Source: CAXBCP01 sp963974055 (lineage in GTDB: Bacteria > Pseudomonadota > Alphaproteobacteria > MPNO01 > UBA830). From it: a stretch of 58,892 nucleotides of DNA. The stretch spans positions 1-58,892 of the forward strand of contig CAXBCP010000029.1 of assembly GCA_963974055.1 (NCBI GenBank). Direction: 5' to 3'. The position numbers and the translations under genes were made by a program. The notes under the pieces were generated by a model. That model was not told the DNA's origin, ran no database searches, and saw nothing but the letters and a program-made list of their open reading frames with translations. This document shows, piece by piece, positions 1-9,068 of the stretch. Each line of letters starts with the position of its first letter. Within the stretch, counting starts at the first letter, position 1.

Positions 1-288
1 CTAGTTGCGGCGCGAAATGATTTCCTGCGCCCGCTTCGCTTTCAGAAGGCAGTTCTGATATTCGCTGAACTGCTGCTGGCTGCGCGCCGCCGCGATCAGG
101 CCTGCCGCCTTCGTCCAGTCTATGACGCGGCCGACATTGTCGGCTTTCGCCTGCGCCAGGGCGCGTTCCGCCTTGTCGAGATTGGCCTCGCAGGCCGGCC
201 CGAGCCCGCGGTCGCCGGCATCAGCGCAACCTGCAAGCAGGGCGACGGCGGATATCGACATAATTTTCAGCGCAAGACCACGATACAT
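1..288 (-). CDS. Small lipoprotein of unknown function
   Basis: A 95-residue protein with a lipoprotein signal: a basic start, a short hydrophobic run and a lipobox LAGC that places the lipidated cysteine at residue 21. The following residues (Ala-Asp) are compatible with sorting to the outer membrane. The mature part is short, polar and helical (residues 35-95), with two further cysteines at about 33 and 80 that could pair. The stop codon occupies the first three bases of the window, so the gene is complete. It lies 118 bases downstream of the SDR gene on the same strand. I do not recognise a family; the cellular role is unknown. Confidence 0.7.
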   Translation of the reverse strand: MYRGLALKIMSISAVALLAGCADAGDRGLGPACEANLDKAERALAQAKADNVGRVIDWTKAAGLIAAARSQQQFSEYQNCLLKAKRAQEIISRRN

Positions 289-406
289 TCTTTTCGTCCT
301 TCAGTGTTTATGCGGGGTACATTTCGCCCCCGGGAGATTCAACGTCTCCAGGCGGCAAAACGTTCCATATTGCCGCCGGCTGTATTCCGGCCCGGGAACG
401 TCATGC

Positions 407-1180
407 CTATAGCAGGTGCTGTCCGCCGGTGACGAACAGTTCGGTCCCGGTGACATAGCCGAAATCGTCGGCACAGAGCTGGTAGACCACGCCCGCAACC
501 TCCGCCGCCGTGCCCATCCGGTTCAGCGGAATGCGGGGGATGAGGGATTCGTATTCCGGGCCGACCATCTCGGTGTCGATCTCGCCCGGCGCGACCGCGT
601 TGACCCGCACCCCCAGTTCGGCGAATTCGACCGCCAGTTCCTTGGTCAGCGCCGACAGCGCCGCCTTCGACACGGAATAGGCCGATCCCGCGAAAGGATG
701 GATGGAATGCCCCGCGATCGAGGTGATATTGACGATAGAGCCGCTCCCGCCCGCGCCCGTCCCGTCGCCGGCCCCGTCACCCCGGTGCAGGGCGGCGGCG
801 AAACCGCGGCACAGCGCCAGCGGCGCGAACAGATTCAGATCGAAGACCTCGTACCACGCTTCCCGGTCGCCGTTCAGGCAGCCGAGCCGCTCCTTGAAGG
901 ACGATTTCGGCGACACTGCCGCATTGTTCACCAGGGCGGACAGCCCCTCCTTCCCCAGCAGCGCGTTCGCTTCCTTCACAAAAGCGTCGAGATCCGCCGC
1001 ATCGCTGAGGTCCGCCGGGATATGGTGGGTCCAGTTCGGGTCGCGCTTGCATTCGTCCGGCACGTCTTCGCGCGAACACGTAATAATCCGCCAGCCCGCT
1101 TCGCTGAAACGGCGGACGGTCGCGTGCCCGATGCCCCGGCTGGCGCCGGTAAGAACGATCGTTCTGCCGGAACTGGTCAT
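407..1180 (-). CDS. SDR family NAD(P)-dependent oxidoreductase
   Basis: Classical short-chain dehydrogenase of 257 residues. The Rossmann nucleotide site TGASRGIG is at residues 11-18, the NNA motif at 85-87, catalytic Ser at about 154 (NITS), and the Tyr168-x3-Lys172 pair in SAYSVSK. The C-terminus keeps the usual PG and GxxLxVTGG elements, so the fold is complete. A glycine-rich insert (about residues 133-148) precedes the strand carrying the catalytic serine and is unusual. The substrate cannot be deduced. The gene follows the universal stress gene by 44 bases on the same strand, so co-transcription is likely. Confidence 0.9.
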   Translation of the reverse strand: MTSSGRTIVLTGASRGIGHATVRRFSEAGWRIITCSREDVPDECKRDPNWTHHIPADLSDAADLDAFVKEANALLGKEGLSALVNNAAVSPKSSFKERLGCLNGDREAWYEVFDLNLFAPLALCRGFAAALHRGDGAGDGTGAGGSGSIVNITSIAGHSIHPFAGSAYSVSKAALSALTKELAVEFAELGVRVNAVAPGEIDTEMVGPEYESLIPRIPLNRMGTAAEVAGVVYQLCADDFGYVTGTELFVTGGQHLL

Positions 1181-1224
1181 TTCGTTCCCGTTATTTCATC
1201 CCGGTCGCGCAACGATATCTGGTC

Positions 1225-2088
1225 CTATTTTGCGAGCAGCGTCGGAATGGTCGTATGGTTCAGAATATGCCGTGTGCGACCGCCCAGCACCATCTGGCGC
1301 AGCCGGCTCTGGGAAAAGGCGCCCTTCACCAGCATATCGGCGCCGACCTTTCGCGCCTGTTCGAGAAAGGCCGGACCGAGGTCCGTCGCCGAGACATCGA
1401 AGGTGTGAATTTTGGCCTCAATCCCGTGCCAGTTCAGCCGGTCCACCAGGTCCACGGATTTAAGCGGTAGCGGCTGCGCCAGCTTCGGATCGAGAACCGT
1501 CACCTGATCTGCTTTAACCAGCGCCTGGATCGATACCGCGATGGTCCGCGCGGCTTCCGGGCTGGCTTCCCAGGCGATCGCGATATGACTGCCGGTCGGC
1601 ACCCGGACCGGCGGCGTCACCAGAATCGGCCTGCCCGTATCGTGGAGCGCCGCTTCCAGCGTGATCGGCGACGGCAGGGGCGCGTCGGCAACCGGACGGC
1701 CGACGACGATGAGATCGTAAAGCCGGCCGCGCAGGGCGACGACTTCGTCTTCGCGGCCGGATTCCTCGCGCCACGATACCGTGACGTCGGTTCCGGGGAC
1801 GGGCTTGTCGGACACGGTCAGAGAATGTTCGGCACAGAACGCATCGAACATTTCCTTGGTTTTAACCGCGCGCTCCCCACCTTCGCGTTCGGTGACATCC
1901 ATGATTTCCTCGATCATGGAACCGTCCATGCCTTCGCCCGTATAGGGCACAAGCCCCCGCGGGTCGGCCCGCACATGCATGACTTCCAGATGCGATCCCC
2001 AGCGCCGCGCGACGTCGAGCGCGGTTTCAAGCGTCGACAGACTCGTATCCGGCGAACTTACCGGGACCAGTATTGTTTTAAAGCTCAT
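1225..2088 (-). CDS. Tandem-domain universal stress protein
   Basis: A 287-residue UspA-family protein with two Usp domains. The start is the ATG at 2088 (MSFKTILVPV), because a GGGAGAA ribosome site lies just upstream and the N-terminus then opens with the first Usp strand. The reading frame runs further upstream but that part does not look like protein. The second domain ends in GAFSQSRLRQMVLGGRTRH, which follows the Gly-spaced nucleotide-binding pattern of ATP-binding Usp proteins. Usp proteins are cytosolic stress or energy-state effectors; the partner here is unknown. A second protein of the same architecture is at 28578-29426. Confidence 0.88.
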   Translation of the reverse strand: MSFKTILVPVSSPDTSLSTLETALDVARRWGSHLEVMHVRADPRGLVPYTGEGMDGSMIEEIMDVTEREGGERAVKTKEMFDAFCAEHSLTVSDKPVPGTDVTVSWREESGREDEVVALRGRLYDLIVVGRPVADAPLPSPITLEAALHDTGRPILVTPPVRVPTGSHIAIAWEASPEAARTIAVSIQALVKADQVTVLDPKLAQPLPLKSVDLVDRLNWHGIEAKIHTFDVSATDLGPAFLEQARKVGADMLVKGAFSQSRLRQMVLGGRTRHILNHTTIPTLLAK

Positions 2089-2233
2089 CTCGTTCTCCCA
2101 ATTGCCGCCGGACAATGCCGTCAGTTTGTGCCGCCTGCAGATGCCGCCCTGGGGCGTGCCGTTTGTAATTACCGCGACAATGGGACGTTTTCGCGTCTGC
2201 ATCAAGGGCATAGACCACCGCCCGCGAATCGGA

Positions 2234-2827
2234 TCAGGGAAAAATCCGGCCCTCTGTCCAGGCACCCTCCGCCCCCCGGGTATAGACAATCCGCTCGTGC
2301 AGTCGGAACGGCTTGTCCTGCCAGAATTCGAATTCGCGGGGAACCACGCGGTACCCGGTCCAGTGGGGCGGCCGCGGCACCGCACCGATGCCGAACTTGG
2401 CGGCGAATTTCGCGACCCGCTTTTCAAGCTCGAACCGGCCTTCCAGCGGGCGCGACTGTTCCGACGCCCAGGCGCCGATCTGGCTGCCGCGGGCGCGGCT
2501 GGCGAAATAGGCGTCGGCTTCCGCGTCGGTCACGCGCTCGACGGTGCCGGCAATGCGTATCTGGCGGCGCAGCGATTTCCAGTGGAATACAAGGGCGGCG
2601 CGCGGATTGGCGTCGAGCTCCTCGCCTTTCCGGCTTTCGGTATTGGTATAGAATACGAATCCCCGCTCGTCGGCGTCTTTCAGCAGCACCATGCGCGCCG
2701 ACGGCACGCCATCCGCATCGGCCGTCGCCACCGTCATTGCGTTCGGGTCGTTGATCTCCGATTCGTGCGCTTCGGCCAGCCACGCCTGAAAGAGCGCGAC
2801 CGGACTGCTTGTCTGTGAATCGGCCAT
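2234..2827 (-). CDS. pdxH: Pyridoxamine 5'-phosphate oxidase
   Basis: PdxH oxidises pyridoxine or pyridoxamine 5'-phosphate to pyridoxal 5'-phosphate with FMN and oxygen, the last step of vitamin B6 synthesis and salvage, in the cytosol. Its 197 residues contain the recognisable FMN-site blocks RMVLLKDADERGFVFYTN, SRKGEEL and HWKSLRRQIRI, then SRGSQIGAWAS-like sequence and the C-terminal family block ending in a W-x-x-G-R-I-x-P tail. The N-terminus is slightly shorter than in Escherichia coli PdxH, a region that is variable. Its 3' end is 145 bases from the universal stress gene, so co-transcription is possible but not shown. Confidence 0.95.
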   Translation of the reverse strand: MADSQTSSPVALFQAWLAEAHESEINDPNAMTVATADADGVPSARMVLLKDADERGFVFYTNTESRKGEELDANPRAALVFHWKSLRRQIRIAGTVERVTDAEADAYFASRARGSQIGAWASEQSRPLEGRFELEKRVAKFAAKFGIGAVPRPPHWTGYRVVPREFEFWQDKPFRLHERIVYTRGAEGAWTEGRIFP

Positions 2828-3046
2828 AAACTTCCTCTAAAACCCTACGTTTCCGGGGGAACGCCCTATTTTCGCCAAATTTGCGCTCTACCCTTGCAAT
2901 TCGACTATGCCAGACCCCATTTTATGGGAATGGGGGAACTATTGCCGAACCGTTGAATAGCGGTTGGCGCGTATCGACGCAATCGGAACCGGGTGGCCAC
3001 TTCGCGCGTTGAAGGTTCGCGATTACGGAATTGAAAGGGCTGAACG

Positions 3047-3529
3047 ATGAAGACGAAGATCACAAAATTTATGATTCCGCTGGTGGCCGCTTCGGCGCTG
3101 GCGCTGGCGGGTTGTGCCGGCCAGGGACAGAAACAGACCGGCGGCACGCTGGTCGGCGCCGCTGCGGGCGGCTTGCTGGGCTCCCAGTTCGGCGGCGGCA
3201 CGGGCAAGATCGCGGCGACTGCGCTGGGCGTGCTGGCCGGCGCCTGGCTCGGCAACGAAGTCGGCGCGTCGCTCGATAATGCGGACAAGGCCGCCATGCG
3301 CCAGTCGTCGCAATATGCGCTCGAAGCGACCAAGACCGGGCATACGTCGAACTGGTCCAATCCCGACAGCGGCAATAGCGGTTCCGTTACGCCGACAAAG
3401 ACCTACAAGACGGCCGAAGGCGAGTATTGCCGGGAATATCAGCAGACGGTGACCGTCGGCGGAAAAACCCAGGATGCCTACGGCACCGCCTGCCGCCAGC
3501 CCGACGGGACCTGGAAAGTCCGGAATTAG
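3047..3529 (+). CDS. 17-kDa surface antigen / glycine-zipper 2TM lipoprotein
   Basis: A 160-residue outer-membrane lipoprotein. The signal peptide ends in the lipobox LAGC with Cys23. Residues 32-73 form the glycine-zipper 2TM segment, rich in GxxxG (for example VGAAAGGLLGSQFGGG), known from the rickettsial 17-kDa antigen family. The C-terminal domain carries the paired cysteines of EYCREY and TACRQPDGTWKV, also typical of the family. It probably contributes to envelope stability. It is a single-gene unit: the strong terminator at 3554-3584 follows its stop. Confidence 0.88.
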   Translation: MKTKITKFMIPLVAASALALAGCAGQGQKQTGGTLVGAAAGGLLGSQFGGGTGKIAATALGVLAGAWLGNEVGASLDNADKAAMRQSSQYALEATKTGHTSNWSNPDSGNSGSVTPTKTYKTAEGEYCREYQQTVTVGGKTQDAYGTACRQPDGTWKVRN

Positions 3530-3553
3530 GGCGAATTTCGCCTGAGAGTTCGG

Positions 3554-3584
3554 AGGGCCGCCCGCCGGGCGGCCCTTTCCTTTT
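3554..3584 (+). terminator. Rho-independent terminator after the 17-kDa-antigen-type gene
   Basis: A near-perfect hairpin with a 9-bp GC stem (GGGCCGCCC at 3555-3563 and GGGCGGCCC at 3567-3575, loop GCC), with an additional A-T pair at its base, followed by TTTCCTTTT. It lies 24 bases after the lipoprotein stop codon and reads in the plus direction. Confidence 0.88.
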
Positions 3585-3710
3585 GATTGCGCGCTTCGCA
3601 ACCTGCCCGCCGACGGGTAAAATTGACGGATAACAACGATTGTGTAGGATGCGGAAGTCTGCGGAAGCGGCCCATTCGGCGCCGCCCGTCTTCAAAACAG
3701 CGAGGTTGGC

Positions 3711-4523
3711 ATGACGGACGCCGGTGCATTGATGCACGGAAAACGGGGATTGGTGATGGGGGTCGCGAACGACCGGTCCATCGCCTGGGGTATCAGCAAG
3801 GCGCTGCACGACCACGGCGCGTCGCTTGCCTTTACGTATCAGGGCGAAGCCCTCGAAAAACGCGTCCGGCCGCTCGCCGATTCGCTGGGCTCGACCATGG
3901 TTCTGCCCTGTGACGTGACCGACCCGGCCAGTATCGATGCCGCGTTCGACGCCATCGAAACGGAATGGGGCGGGCTGGACTTCGTGGTGCACGCCATCGC
4001 CTATTCCGACAAGGATGAGCTCAAGGGCCGCTATGTCGACACTTCGCCCGAAAATTTCGCAATGACGATGAATATCTCCTGCTATTCGTTCACCGCCATC
4101 TGCAAGCGCGCCGTGCCGTTGATGAAAAACGGCGGCAGCCTGGTCACGCTGACCTATGCGGGCGCCGAACGCGTGGTCCCCCATTACAACGTCATGGGCG
4201 TCGCCAAGGCGGCGCTTGAAGCCAGCGTCCGGTACCTCGCCGTCGACCTCGGCGGCGACAACATCCGGGTCAACGCCATCTCGGCCGGCCCCATCAAGAC
4301 GCTCGCGGCCTCGGGCATCGGGGATTTCCGCTATATCCTCAAATGGAACGAGCTGAATTCGCCGTTGAAACGCAATTCGACGATCGAGGATGTCGGCGGT
4401 GCCGGGCTGTATCTGCTGTCGGACCTGTCGTCGGGCGTCACCGGCGAAGTCCATCATGTTGATTCCGGCTATCACGTCGTCGGGATGAAATCGGTCGACG
4501 CGCCGGATATCGCGACCGTCTAG
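3711..4523 (+). CDS. fabI: Enoyl-[acyl-carrier-protein] reductase (NADH)
   Basis: FabI reduces trans-2-enoyl-ACP in the last step of each fatty-acid elongation cycle. The 270-residue protein has the FabI-type cofactor motif GVANDRSIAWGIS (residues 17-29) and the catalytic arrangement Tyr149, Tyr159 and Lys166 in LTYAGAERVVPHYNVMGVAK. The substrate-binding segment NAISAGPIKTLAASGI and the C-terminal HHVDSGYHVVGM block are also typical. It is followed after 13 bases by aroC, so the two genes are probably one transcript, and the upstream terminator separates it from the lipoprotein gene. Confidence 0.96.
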   Translation: MTDAGALMHGKRGLVMGVANDRSIAWGISKALHDHGASLAFTYQGEALEKRVRPLADSLGSTMVLPCDVTDPASIDAAFDAIETEWGGLDFVVHAIAYSDKDELKGRYVDTSPENFAMTMNISCYSFTAICKRAVPLMKNGGSLVTLTYAGAERVVPHYNVMGVAKAALEASVRYLAVDLGGDNIRVNAISAGPIKTLAASGIGDFRYILKWNELNSPLKRNSTIEDVGGAGLYLLSDLSSGVTGEVHHVDSGYHVVGMKSVDAPDIATV

Positions 4524-4536
4524 AAAGAACTGCGGC

Positions 4537-5607
4537 ATGTCCGATAACAGCTTCGGCGACCTGTTCCGCGTAACGACCTGGGGCGAAAGCCACGGGCCCG
4601 CAATCGGCTGCGTGGTCGACGGCGTTCCGCCCGGGATCAAACTCGGCGAGTCGGACATCCAGACCTGGCTCGACCAGCGCAAGCCCGGCTCGTCGCGCTT
4701 CGTCACCCAGCGGCGCGAACCCGACGAAGTGGAAATCCTGTCCGGCGTATTCGAGGGCAAAACCACCGGCACCCCGATCAGCCTGATGATCCGCAACCAG
4801 GATGCGCGCTCGAAGGATTACGGCGCCATCAAGGACAAGTTCCGCCCCGGTCACGCCGATTACGCCTACTGGAAGAAATACGGCATCCGCGATTATCGCG
4901 GCGGCGGCCGGTCGTCGGCGCGGGAAACCGCCAGCCGGGTCGCTGCGGGCGCGATCGCGCGCAAAATTCTCGGGCGCGGCATAAAAATCCGCGGCGCCAT
5001 GGTCCAGATGGGCGACCGGGTCATCGACCGGGCGAACTGGCGCTGGGCGAACGTGCCGAAAAACCCGTTCTGGTGCCCCGATGCGGCCGCGGCGAAGGAA
5101 TGGGAAGCCTATCTCGACGCCATCCGCAAGGAGGGATCGTCCGTCGGTGCGGTGATCGAAATCGTCGCGTCGGGCGTGCCCGCGGGCCTCGGCGCGCCGA
5201 TCTACGGCAAGCTCGATTCGGACCTCGCCGCCGCCATGATGAGCATCAATGCGGTCAAGGGCGTCGAAATCGGCGCCGGCTTCGGCGCCGCCGCCCTCAC
5301 GGGCGAGCAAAACGCCGACGAAATGCGCATGAAGGGCAAGGATGTCGAGTTCCTGTCGAACCAGGCCGGCGGCGTGCTCGGCGGCATATCGACCGGCCAG
5401 GACGTCGTGGTGCGGTTCGCGGTCAAACCGACCAGTTCGATCCTGACGCCGCGCAAAACGGTCACCCGCCAGGGTAAAAACGCCGAGATACAGACGAAAG
5501 GCCGCCACGACCCCTGCGTCGGCATCCGCGGCGTACCGGTCGGAGAGGCCATGATGGCCTGCGTGCTGGCCGATCACCTGCTGCGTCATCGCGGCCAGAC
5601 GGGCTGA
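4537..5607 (+). CDS. aroC: Chorismate synthase
   Basis: AroC converts 5-enolpyruvylshikimate 3-phosphate to chorismate using reduced FMN, the final common step of aromatic amino-acid synthesis. Its 356 residues match the family length. All signatures are visible: GESHGPAIGCVVDGVPPG near the N-terminus, GGGRSSARETASRVAAGAIA around residues 121-140, and the C-terminal GVPVGEAMMACVLADHLL. It sits between fabI (13 bases upstream) and a YciI-like gene (67 bases downstream) on the same strand. Confidence 0.97.
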   Translation: MSDNSFGDLFRVTTWGESHGPAIGCVVDGVPPGIKLGESDIQTWLDQRKPGSSRFVTQRREPDEVEILSGVFEGKTTGTPISLMIRNQDARSKDYGAIKDKFRPGHADYAYWKKYGIRDYRGGGRSSARETASRVAAGAIARKILGRGIKIRGAMVQMGDRVIDRANWRWANVPKNPFWCPDAAAAKEWEAYLDAIRKEGSSVGAVIEIVASGVPAGLGAPIYGKLDSDLAAAMMSINAVKGVEIGAGFGAAALTGEQNADEMRMKGKDVEFLSNQAGGVLGGISTGQDVVVRFAVKPTSSILTPRKTVTRQGKNAEIQTKGRHDPCVGIRGVPVGEAMMACVLADHLLRHRGQTG

Positions 5608-5674
5608 CGCCGCTTACAGACCGGTGACGATCCTGTACGGTTAGCGCGTCATTCACGTCACGGAGATACACCCG

Positions 5675-5986
5675 ATGCGTTACGCCCTTGTCAGACGGGA
5701 CCGGCCCGGCCGCGCCGATCAGCGTGCGCGCCTGCAACCGGCCCATATTGCCTATCAGGCGCCGTTTCTCGACCTGATCGTGTATGGCGGCGGCATCGTC
5801 GGCGACGACACCGACACATCCGGCGATGTCGACATCCGCGACGTGAAAGGCAACGTCATCGTGTTCGACGCCGACCGCGAAACCGTCGAGGATTTCCACC
5901 GCAACGATCCCTATACGCTGGAAGACATGTTCGAATTCGCCTTTGTCGAACGCCTCTGGCAGCGCGTCCCGGAAGCAGAATCCTGA
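5675..5986 (+). CDS. YciI family protein
   Basis: A 103-residue protein of the YciI fold (dimeric alpha/beta ferredoxin-like). The features seen are an N-terminal beta strand MRYALVRRDRPG, a central strand with GGGIVGDD, and the aromatic-rich helix DPYTLEDMFEFAFVERLWQR. YciI proteins are small cytosolic enzymes or chaperone-like proteins with mostly unknown substrates. The amidase gene begins two bases after its stop, which suggests translational coupling and a shared transcript. Confidence 0.75.
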   Translation: MRYALVRRDRPGRADQRARLQPAHIAYQAPFLDLIVYGGGIVGDDTDTSGDVDIRDVKGNVIVFDADRETVEDFHRNDPYTLEDMFEFAFVERLWQRVPEAES

Positions 5987-5988
5987 CC

Positions 5989-7458
5989 ATGGAGAATGAT
6001 CCGAAAACGGATCCCTGGTTCAGCGGCGCAGTGCAGCTTGCCGCCGATATCCGGCACAAGCGGTTTTCCGCGACCGAGCTTCTCGACATCTTTCTCGCCC
6101 GGATAGAACGCTACAATCCGGCCCTGAACGCGATCGTCGTCTTCGATACCGACGCCGCAAGGGCCGCTGCCCGGACCGCCGATGCGGCGCTCGCGGCGGG
6201 GAACGCGACAGGCCCTCTGCACGGCGTGCCGATGACGGTGAAGGAATCCTTCGATCTCGCCGGGTACCCGTCGACCTTCGGACGTCCCGACCGGCGCGAT
6301 CACCGGGCGGCGCGCGATGCGCTGGCGGTCGAACGGCTGAAAACCGCCGGCGCGGTGATCGTCGGCAAGACCAACGTGCCGATCGACCTCGCCGACTGGC
6401 AGTCCTTCAACGAAATCTACGGCGATACCGTCAACCCGTGGGACGCGGCGCGCTCGCCCGGCGGATCGTCCGGCGGCGCGACGGCGGCACTGGCAGCGGG
6501 TCTGACCGGGCTGGAAATCGGCAGCGATATCGGGGGCTCGATCCGGGTGCCTGCCCATTTCTGCGGCGTTTACGGCCACAAGCCGACATACGGCATCGTG
6601 CCGCTGCGGGGCCATGCCTTCGAGCCCGGCGATGCCGAGCCGGATATCATGGTCGCCGGGCCACTTGCCCGGCGGGCCGAAGACCTTGCCGCGACGCTCG
6701 ATGTCATCGCCGGCGCCGATCCCGAAGCGCCCGGCGCGTGGCGGCTCGACCTGCCGGACGAACCCCGCACGAAACTGTCCGGTTTCCGCATCGCCGTGAT
6801 CACCGACGACGCGGTCTACCCGGTAGATAACGATACGCGAAAATCCCTCAGCGATGTCGCCGATTACCTGGCCGCCGAGGGCGCGACCGTGCTGCGCGAC
6901 CCCGCCCTGCCCCTGCCCAGCGAAGAAATGTGGCAGCTCTATCTCAGCGTGTTGCGCGGTGCGACGTCGGGCCGTCTGTCGGACGCCGAGGCGGCCGCCG
7001 CCGCCGAACGCGCCGCCGGGTTCGATCCGTCGGACAAAAGCTACGGCCCGGTCATGCTGCGGAGCCTCAGCCAGCGCCACCAGGCGTGGCTGCATGCCAA
7101 TGACCGGCGATCGAAGCTGCGTGCGTTGTGGCGCGAATTTTTCGGCAATGCCGATGCCCTGATCGTGCCGATGATGGCGACCCCGGCCTTTCCCCATATC
7201 CGCGGCATCGCCAAGCAGGACCAGCGCCTGCATGTCGACAATGCGGAACGGCCGATTTCCGATACCTATTTCTGGATCGGACTCGCCTCGGCGTCCCACC
7301 TGCCGGCGACCCTCGCGCCTGCCGGCACGAGCCGCGACGGACTGCCCATCGGCATGCAGATCATCGGCCCGGAAGCGCAGGACCGGTGCTGCATCGCCCT
7401 GGCGCAGATGCTGGAACGGGGCTTTCGGGGCTTCACCCCGCCGCCGGGTTACGACTGA
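5989..7458 (+). CDS. Amidase signature family hydrolase
   Basis: A 489-residue amidase with the Ser-cisSer-Lys triad in place: Lys85 in MTVKESFD, cis-Ser160 in RSPGGSSGG, and nucleophile Ser184 in GSDIGGSIRVPA. The next block, FCGVYGHKPTYG, is also typical. It would hydrolyse a carboxamide or aryl/acyl amide in the cytosol; substrate specificity within this family cannot be read from sequence. The GatA partners GatB and GatC are absent, so it is unlikely to be the tRNA amidotransferase subunit. The stop is one base from the converging ABM gene. Confidence 0.9.
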   Translation: MENDPKTDPWFSGAVQLAADIRHKRFSATELLDIFLARIERYNPALNAIVVFDTDAARAAARTADAALAAGNATGPLHGVPMTVKESFDLAGYPSTFGRPDRRDHRAARDALAVERLKTAGAVIVGKTNVPIDLADWQSFNEIYGDTVNPWDAARSPGGSSGGATAALAAGLTGLEIGSDIGGSIRVPAHFCGVYGHKPTYGIVPLRGHAFEPGDAEPDIMVAGPLARRAEDLAATLDVIAGADPEAPGAWRLDLPDEPRTKLSGFRIAVITDDAVYPVDNDTRKSLSDVADYLAAEGATVLRDPALPLPSEEMWQLYLSVLRGATSGRLSDAEAAAAAERAAGFDPSDKSYGPVMLRSLSQRHQAWLHANDRRSKLRALWREFFGNADALIVPMMATPAFPHIRGIAKQDQRLHVDNAERPISDTYFWIGLASASHLPATLAPAGTSRDGLPIGMQIIGPEAQDRCCIALAQMLERGFRGFTPPPGYD

Positions 7459-7459
7459 G

Positions 7460-7786
7460 CTATTTGCGGGTAACCGTGGCCTTGTCGAGTATTTCGAAGC
7501 CTTCGAAATTCGGATGGCCGAGATACATGCCGCCATGGGCGCCCGCGCCCTTGTGCGCCTCGCGAAACGCTTCGGACTTCGTCCAGTCCTCGAACACGGC
7601 GCGGTCGGCCCATATGGTGTGCGACGCATACAGCGTGTGATCTTCGTTCTCCGGGCCGCGGAGCAGGTGGAATTCCTCGAATCCCGGCACGCCGTCGAGC
7701 AACGACTTCCGGTTGACCCAGATATCCTCGAAATCCGCTTCGCGGCCCTTCACGACCTGGAACCGGTTCATCGCGATAAATGTCAT
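7460..7786 (-). CDS. Antibiotic biosynthesis monooxygenase (ABM) domain protein
   Basis: A 108-residue single ABM domain (ferredoxin-like fold). The block MNRFQVVKGREADFEDIW, then GVPGFEEFHLLRG, and the strand with SHTIWADRAVFEDWTKSEAF are the pattern seen in heme-degrading IsdG/HmoA-type monooxygenases, and some of these are quinol or antibiotic-precursor oxygenases. The start at 7786 follows an AAAGGAAAG site. It starts 15 bases after the stop of the methyltransferase gene on the same strand, so it may be the last gene of the xseB operon. A heme-degrading role is plausible but not shown. Confidence 0.75.
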   Translation of the reverse strand: MTFIAMNRFQVVKGREADFEDIWVNRKSLLDGVPGFEEFHLLRGPENEDHTLYASHTIWADRAVFEDWTKSEAFREAHKGAGAHGGMYLGHPNFEGFEILDKATVTRK

Positions 7787-7801
7787 GTCAGTGCTTTCCT
7801 T

Positions 7802-9052
7802 TCAGTTCCGCCGAAACATACAGGCAAGTTCGACATGGGACGACCACAGGAACTGGTCAACGGGCTGCACCGTGCCGGGCACGAGCCCGGCATCGGCCAG
7901 CACCCGCGCATCGCGGGCGAAGGTTGCCGGATTGCAGGATACATAGGCGATTGCCGGGACATCGCTGAGCGCCAGGTTCGCAATCTGTTCCGGCGCACCG
8001 ACCCGGGGCGGATCGATCACCACCGCGTCGAAACGCGTCAGTTCTTCGGCGCGCAGGGGCTGGCGCGCAAGGTCGCGGGCTTCGGCGACCAGCGGCAACC
8101 CGGCGCCGGCAGACCGCAGGGCGGCAACCTGTCCGGCGACGCCCTCGAACGCGGTGACTGTTTTTCCCGACGCCGCCAGCGGCAGGCTGAAGGCGCCGCA
8201 CCCGGCATAAAGATCCGCGACCGTCTCCATTCCCGCCGTCGCGGCGAGCACCCAGTCGCGGAGCGCCGCTTCGCCGGCCGCGGTCGGCTGCAGAAAACTG
8301 TCCGGGGGAATCCGGACCGTGGTGCCGCCGAAATTCGCCGTCGGCGCGACAAGCGCAATGACTGGCTCCGGCACGGAATCGCCCTTGGCCGACCAGGACA
8401 GACGGGCGATACCCGCCGCATTGCAGAAATCCGGCGCATCCATCCGGGTATCGAGATCGGGCTCCCGCGGCGTGAAAACCACGACATCGGCGCCCTCGGG
8501 CGTATGAGTGACCGCGACCTCGCCGCGCTCCGCACGCCCGGTCAGGAATTTTCGCAGATGCGGCATCAGCGCGACGATCTCCGGCACGGCGACGGGACAT
8601 TCGGCGATATCGATTATGCGGTCGCTACGGCCTTCGTGAAATCCGAGGACCGTCCCGCCCGCAACCCGGCGGAAGGCCAGCCGCACCCGCCGCCGGGTCG
8701 CCGGCGAAACGGATATCAGGGGGGCGATCTCGGGGTGAAGCCCATGCCGGGCGAGCGCAGATGCAACCACGTCGCGCTTCCAGCCGCCGTAAACCGCGCT
8801 GCCCATATGCTGCGCCGCACAGCCGCCACAGGGCCTGGCAACGGCCCCGAAATGCCGGCAGGCCGGCGCCTGGCGGTCCGCCGATGCCGTCGTTATTTCC
8901 TGCAGCGCCGCCGCGCGGCCGTCGCCGCGGGACTTGCCGACGCGCACCCGCGCCGCTTCGCCGGGCAGCGCAAACGGGACGTAGACGGGGCCGTCATCCG
9001 TCTCGGCGATCCCGTCGCCGCGTGCGCCCAGCCGGTCTATCCGGACATCCAT
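7802..9052 (-). CDS. RumA/TrmA-type RNA (uracil-C5) methyltransferase
   Basis: A 416-residue class I SAM-dependent RNA methyltransferase that would make 5-methyluridine in rRNA or tRNA. A TRAM-like N-terminal domain (residues 1-50) is followed by the iron-sulfur cysteines Cys65, Cys75 and Cys78 (PCGGC); a fourth ligand could be the cysteine in DIAECPV. The catalytic domain has the SAM motif DLYAGCGAFSLPLA, VIDPPRVGAP, and the nucleophilic cysteine in YVSCNPATFARD. It begins 16 bases after tlyA. Which base and RNA are modified cannot be decided here. Confidence 0.88.
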   Translation of the reverse strand: MDVRIDRLGARGDGIAETDDGPVYVPFALPGEAARVRVGKSRGDGRAAALQEITTASADRQAPACRHFGAVARPCGGCAAQHMGSAVYGGWKRDVVASALARHGLHPEIAPLISVSPATRRRVRLAFRRVAGGTVLGFHEGRSDRIIDIAECPVAVPEIVALMPHLRKFLTGRAERGEVAVTHTPEGADVVVFTPREPDLDTRMDAPDFCNAAGIARLSWSAKGDSVPEPVIALVAPTANFGGTTVRIPPDSFLQPTAAGEAALRDWVLAATAGMETVADLYAGCGAFSLPLAASGKTVTAFEGVAGQVAALRSAGAGLPLVAEARDLARQPLRAEELTRFDAVVIDPPRVGAPEQIANLALSDVPAIAYVSCNPATFARDARVLADAGLVPGTVQPVDQFLWSSHVELACMFRRN

Positions 9053-9068
9053 TGGTCTGCGTTATCCT

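Noticed and set aside
5989..7458. Amidase as GatA of the tRNA amidotransferase
   Set aside because: No GatB or GatC nearby and the neighbours are unrelated metabolic genes.
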